A DNA stretch of 64,000 nucleotides, taken from assembly GCA_028994555.1 (NCBI GenBank), contig JARDVN010000001.1, positions 4,845,446 to 4,909,445 on the forward strand, written 5' to 3'. Positions 57,709-64,000 of this stretch are shown here, piece by piece. The first letter of the stretch is position 1; each line of letters opens with the position of its first letter. This DNA is from Citrobacter amalonaticus (lineage in GTDB: Bacteria > Pseudomonadota > Gammaproteobacteria > Enterobacterales > Enterobacteriaceae). The translations under genes and the position numbers were made by a program. Below the pieces are notes generated by a model, which made no database searches, was not told the origin of the DNA, and worked only from the letters and a program-made list of their open reading frames with translations.

Positions 57709-58023
57709 TTATTTACCGAGCAACTTATATTGAATCTTAATACTCCAAAGTAAATTTATGACAAACGGTGTAAAGAAGAGTGAAATGAAAGCTACAGCGA
57801 TACAAAAGAGAACGTTTACTATAAAGTACTCTATCCCCTCAGAAAGTGATGCGAAAATTACTGATAATAGTAAAGCTGTACTCCATGCGTAATATGTCCA
57901 GGCATAGAGAAAAAAAGCCCGACTTAAACTGATATTTTTTACTTTTGCCAGTTTTATCAGGATAGTAGCATCTTTCTTTTTCATGCCCGCTTTCACCAGT
58001 ATCTCTTCCAATTCATGATCCAT
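57709..58023 (-). CDS. two-TM protein, candidate immunity paralog 1
   Basis: 104 residues, first gene of the minus-strand island. It has an N-terminal helical domain (ELEEILVKAGMKKKDATILIKLA), the segment NISLSRAFFLYAWTYYAW, two hydrophobic stretches and the C-terminus WSIKIQYKLLGK. It is the closest paralog of the 56162-56479 protein. The start codon follows a poor ribosome site in AT-rich DNA. It lies 12 bp upstream of the DUF4225-like gene. Confidence 0.7.
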   Translation of the reverse strand: MDHELEEILVKAGMKKKDATILIKLAKVKNISLSRAFFLYAWTYYAWSTALLLSVIFASLSEGIEYFIVNVLFCIAVAFISLFFTPFVINLLWSIKIQYKLLGK

Positions 58024-58170
58024 TCAATATTTCTATTATTCATTAATGATAAATGTAAAAAACAAATACAGAGAATAATCACATAATTAAATTACTATCG
58101 ATAAAATAATAACAAAGTGACAAAGATCAAATCGTTCATAAAAATCTTCAATTAAGAATAAATTACAAGC

Positions 58171-58196
58171 ATAAAAAAACCCGCCGAAGCGGGTTT
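58171..58196 (-). terminator. terminator of eno
   Basis: AAACCCGC (58177-58184), CGAA, GCGGGTTT (58189-58196); on the minus strand this is followed by a run of seven T (58173-58179 on the plus). Confidence 0.9.
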
Positions 58197-58223
58197 CTTA
58201 GAGTGTAAAGCGACAGTAATAAA

Positions 58224-59591
<1,368 letters not shown>

Positions 59592-59608
59592 CTAACTTTT
59601 TTTACTTC

Positions 59609-61597
<1,989 letters not shown>

Positions 61598-62389
61598 TTA
61601 AAGATCAATTTCCTGCCGTTTTACCTGCTGCCAGACTTCTTCCATCGTTTCCAGATCAACACCAGTCATTTCCAGGCCCCGCGCCGCCACTATTCGCTCG
61701 ACCTCACGAAAGCGCCGCTCGAACTTTTCGTTAGCTTTTTGCAAGGCGGTTTCCGCTTTAGTCCCCAAATGACGGGCCATGTTGACGGTGGCAAACAGCA
61801 AGTCGCCCATTTCTTCTTCCAGTTTAGCCTGGTCAACAACGACCTGTCGGGCCTCATGCATGACCTCGTCGATCTCTTCGTAAACCTTGTCCACCACAGG
61901 GCCCAGCGTCGTCCAGTCAAAACCGACATTCGAACAGCGCTTCTGGATTTTCTGCGCCCGCATTAACGCCGGTAAACTGCGCGGAATATCATCAAGGGCA
62001 GAATGCTGCGCCTTTTGCGCTCGTTCGCCGGTTTTGATTTGCTCCCAGCGGGCCAGCACTTCGCTGCTGTTGTGGGCCTGGGCATCAGCGAAAACGTGCG
62101 GATGGCGGCGCTCCAGTTTGTCGCTGATGGCGGTACAAATATCATTGAAATCAAAGCGCCCTTCTTCCTGCGCTATCTGCGCGTAAAACACCACCTGGAA
62201 CAGCAGGTCGCCCAGTTCGCCGCGCAGATCGTCAAAATCTTCACGGGAAATCGCATCGAGCACTTCGTAGGTTTCTTCAAGGGTGTAGGGAGCAAGCGTG
62301 GCGAAAGTCTGTTCGTTATCCCACGGACAGCCGGTTTTCGGGTCGCGCAGGCGTTGCATGATGCCAAGCAGGCGGTCAATTTGAGTCAT
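61598..62389 (-). CDS. mazG: nucleoside triphosphate pyrophosphohydrolase MazG
   Basis: All-alpha NTP pyrophosphohydrolase linked to ppGpp and starvation control. Starts MTQIDRLLGIMQ at 62389, 263 residues as in E. coli; an upstream 30-codon extension is rejected. Two MazG domains with ELGDLLFQVVFYA and EEEMGDLLFATVNMA, the EExxD motifs. Lies 61 bp after the relA stop. Confidence 0.96.
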   Translation of the reverse strand: MTQIDRLLGIMQRLRDPKTGCPWDNEQTFATLAPYTLEETYEVLDAISREDFDDLRGELGDLLFQVVFYAQIAQEEGRFDFNDICTAISDKLERRHPHVFADAQAHNSSEVLARWEQIKTGERAQKAQHSALDDIPRSLPALMRAQKIQKRCSNVGFDWTTLGPVVDKVYEEIDEVMHEARQVVVDQAKLEEEMGDLLFATVNMARHLGTKAETALQKANEKFERRFREVERIVAARGLEMTGVDLETMEEVWQQVKRQEIDL

Positions 62390-62450
62390 TGGAACATCCT
62401 GAAAAATACAGGCCCGATGAGCAAAGCGCCATCGGGACTGGAAAGTTAAA

Positions 62451-64000
62451 TTAATTGCCGTGCAAACGACGGGCGTCAATCACATCGGGTACCTGATTCA
62501 GCTTGCTGAGTACACGTCCCAATACCTGCAGGTTATAGATTTCAATCGTCATATCGATGGTGGCAAGCTGCTGTTTGGTATCACTACGGCTGGCGACACC
62601 AAGCACATTAACCTTCTCGTTCGCCAGAATCGTCGTGATGTCACGCAATAAACCGCTGCGATCGTTAGCCTGTACACGCACCACCAGCGAGTATCCCGCA
62701 GAATAGCTTTCGCCCCAGACCGCGTCCACAAGGCGTTCCGGGGCATGCGCACGCAGTTCGACCAGTTGCTCACAGTCCGCCCGATGGACGGAAATCCCGC
62801 GGCCCTGGGTAATGAACCCAACAATCTCATCGCCCGGAATCGGCTGGCAGCAGCGGGCAATGTGGTGCATCAAATTACCTACGCCTTCCACAACGACACG
62901 CCCATCATCTTTACGCCGGTTCTGCGGCGCATGCGTTTTCTGCTGAAGCTGTTTTAGCGCGGCGGCGTCTTCTTCGGCAGCACTCGGTTTGTTGAACTGA
63001 GACTGCAGGAAGTTCACCATCTGGTTCAGACGGATATCGCCCCCGCCAATCGCCGCCAGCAGTTCCTCCAGCTCGTTGAAGTTGTAGCGCGGCAGTAGAT
63101 GCTTTTCCGCTTCTTTCAGGCTGATCCCTAAATGTGACAGCTCGTCATCCAGAATCTGCCGTCCGGCAAGGATGTTCTTATCGCGGTCCTGTTTGCGGAA
63201 CCAGGCGTGGATTTTCGAGCGCCCACGGCTGGTCGTCACATAGCCGAGGTTCGGATTCAGCCAGTCACGGCTCGGGTTCGGCTGTTTCTGGGTGATGATT
63301 TCGATCTGATCGCCCATCTGCAACTGGTAGGTAAACGGCACGATGCGCCCGCCGATTTTCGCCCCAATGCAACGGTGCCCCACATCACTGTGAATGTGGT
63401 ACGCAAAATCGAGCGGCGTAGAGCCAGCGGGCAGATCCACCACATCGCCTTTCGGCGTAAAGACGTAGACCCGATCGTCAAAGACCTGACTGCGCACTTC
63501 GTCGAGCATTTCGCCGGAATCCGCCATCTCTTCCTGCCAGGCGATTAGCTTACGCAGCCAGGCAATGCGGTCCTCATGTCCTGAACGCGCTCCACCTGCA
63601 ATCGCGCCTTCTTTGTACTTCCAGTGTGCGGCAACGCCCAGCTCGGCGTCTTCATGCATCTGTTTGGTGCGAATCTGGATCTCGACCGTTTTACCGCCCG
63701 GCCCCAATACCACGGTGTGAATCGACTGATAGCCATTCGGTTTCGGGTTGGCGACATAGTCGTCAAACTCATCCGGCAGATGGCGATAGTGCGTGTGCAC
63801 AATCCCCAGTGCAGCGTAGCAGTCCTGCAAGCGCTCGGCGACAATACGAACGGCGCGCACGTCAAACAACTCATCAAATGCCAGATGCTTTTTCTGCATT
63901 TTTCGCCAGATGCTGTAGATGTGTTTCGGGCGACCGTACACTTCCGCCTTCACGCCTTCCGTTTTCATCTCTGAGCGCAGATGCCCCACAAATTCTTCAA
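62451..64000 (-). CDS. relA: GTP pyrophosphokinase RelA, 5' end missing
   Basis: Ribosome-dependent (p)ppGpp synthetase. The window holds the C-terminal 516 or so residues; the frame is open to 64000 (EEFVGHLRSEMK), so the N-terminal part (E. coli total 744) lies outside. Visible are the end of the synthetase domain (NPKPNGYQSIHTVVLG), TGS domain (VYVFTPKGDVVDLPAGSTPLDFAYHIHS), helical and zinc-finger regions (RCCQPIPGDE) and the ACT domain at the end. Upstream gene of mazG on the same strand. Confidence 0.97.
   Translation of the reverse strand, partial: EEFVGHLRSEMKTEGVKAEVYGRPKHIYSIWRKMQKKHLAFDELFDVRAVRIVAERLQDCYAALGIVHTHYRHLPDEFDDYVANPKPNGYQSIHTVVLGPGGKTVEIQIRTKQMHEDAELGVAAHWKYKEGAIAGGARSGHEDRIAWLRKLIAWQEEMADSGEMLDEVRSQVFDDRVYVFTPKGDVVDLPAGSTPLDFAYHIHSDVGHRCIGAKIGGRIVPFTYQLQMGDQIEIITQKQPNPSRDWLNPNLGYVTTSRGRSKIHAWFRKQDRDKNILAGRQILDDELSHLGISLKEAEKHLLPRYNFNELEELLAAIGGGDIRLNQMVNFLQSQFNKPSAAEEDAAALKQLQQKTHAPQNRRKDDGRVVVEGVGNLMHHIARCCQPIPGDEIVGFITQGRGISVHRADCEQLVELRAHAPERLVDAVWGESYSAGYSLVVRVQANDRSGLLRDITTILANEKVNVLGVASRSDTKQQLATIDMTIEIYNLQVLGRVLSKLNQVPDVIDARRLHGN

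Overview
The window is chromosomal DNA of an enterobacterium, most probably Citrobacter or a close relative (inference from gene order and protein similarity; no search was run). The backbone order norVW - hypF-hydN - ascGFB - hycI..A / hypABCDE-fhlA - ygbA - (sitABCD) - mutS - (kpdDCB, marR) - rpoS-nlpD-pcm-surE-truD-ispFD-ftsB - ygbE - cysCND - iap - cysHIJ - queD/queE - eno-pyrG-mazG-relA is that of E. coli and Salmonella. sitABCD lies between fhlA and mutS, where Salmonella carries SPI-1, but no type III secretion genes are present. A decarboxylase set (kpdBCD) with a divergent MarR regulator sits between mutS and rpoS, as in Salmonella and some E. coli. iap is followed directly by cysH, so the CRISPR-Cas locus often found there in E. 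coli is absent.

Region by region: 1-2885 is the NO-detoxification operon norVW with three NorR sites and a sigma54 promoter. 3003-7442 is an inserted Rhs effector with a PAAR-like N-terminus, a Rhs/YD core, a JAMM-like (DUF4329-like) tip and a secreted candidate immunity protein. 7699-29298 is the formate hydrogenlyase region: structural hyc operon, hyp maturation operon, hydN-hypF and the activator fhlA, interrupted by the asc aryl-beta-glucoside operon and a LexA-box-controlled symE-like gene. 29375-33346 holds ygbA and the Mn/Fe importer sitABCD with MntR and Fur sites. 33494-45882 contains DNA repair, phenolic-acid decarboxylation, stationary-phase sigma factor, isoprenoid and division genes. 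45929-54613 is sulfate assimilation (cysDNC, cysJIH) around iap. 54919-56038 is queuosine synthesis. 56162-58023 is an AT-rich island with a DUF4225-like protein flanked by three related two-TM proteins, a candidate toxin-immunity system. 58224-64000 is eno-pyrG-mazG-relA, with relA cut by the window end.

A striking property of the record is that 28 reading-frame breaks in 16 genes are all single-base insertions within mononucleotide runs of at least 5 (after insertion). They hit genes such as ispF, ftsB, pyrG, cysI and cysJ. Removing one base per site restores full-length proteins of the expected size every time. I treat these as sequencing errors, not pseudogenes, and annotate whole genes with the suspected site named in each.

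The two accessory toxin-like loci (Rhs-JAMM with immunity gene; DUF4225 island) and the SOS-linked symE-like gene are the best candidates for incompletely described biology.
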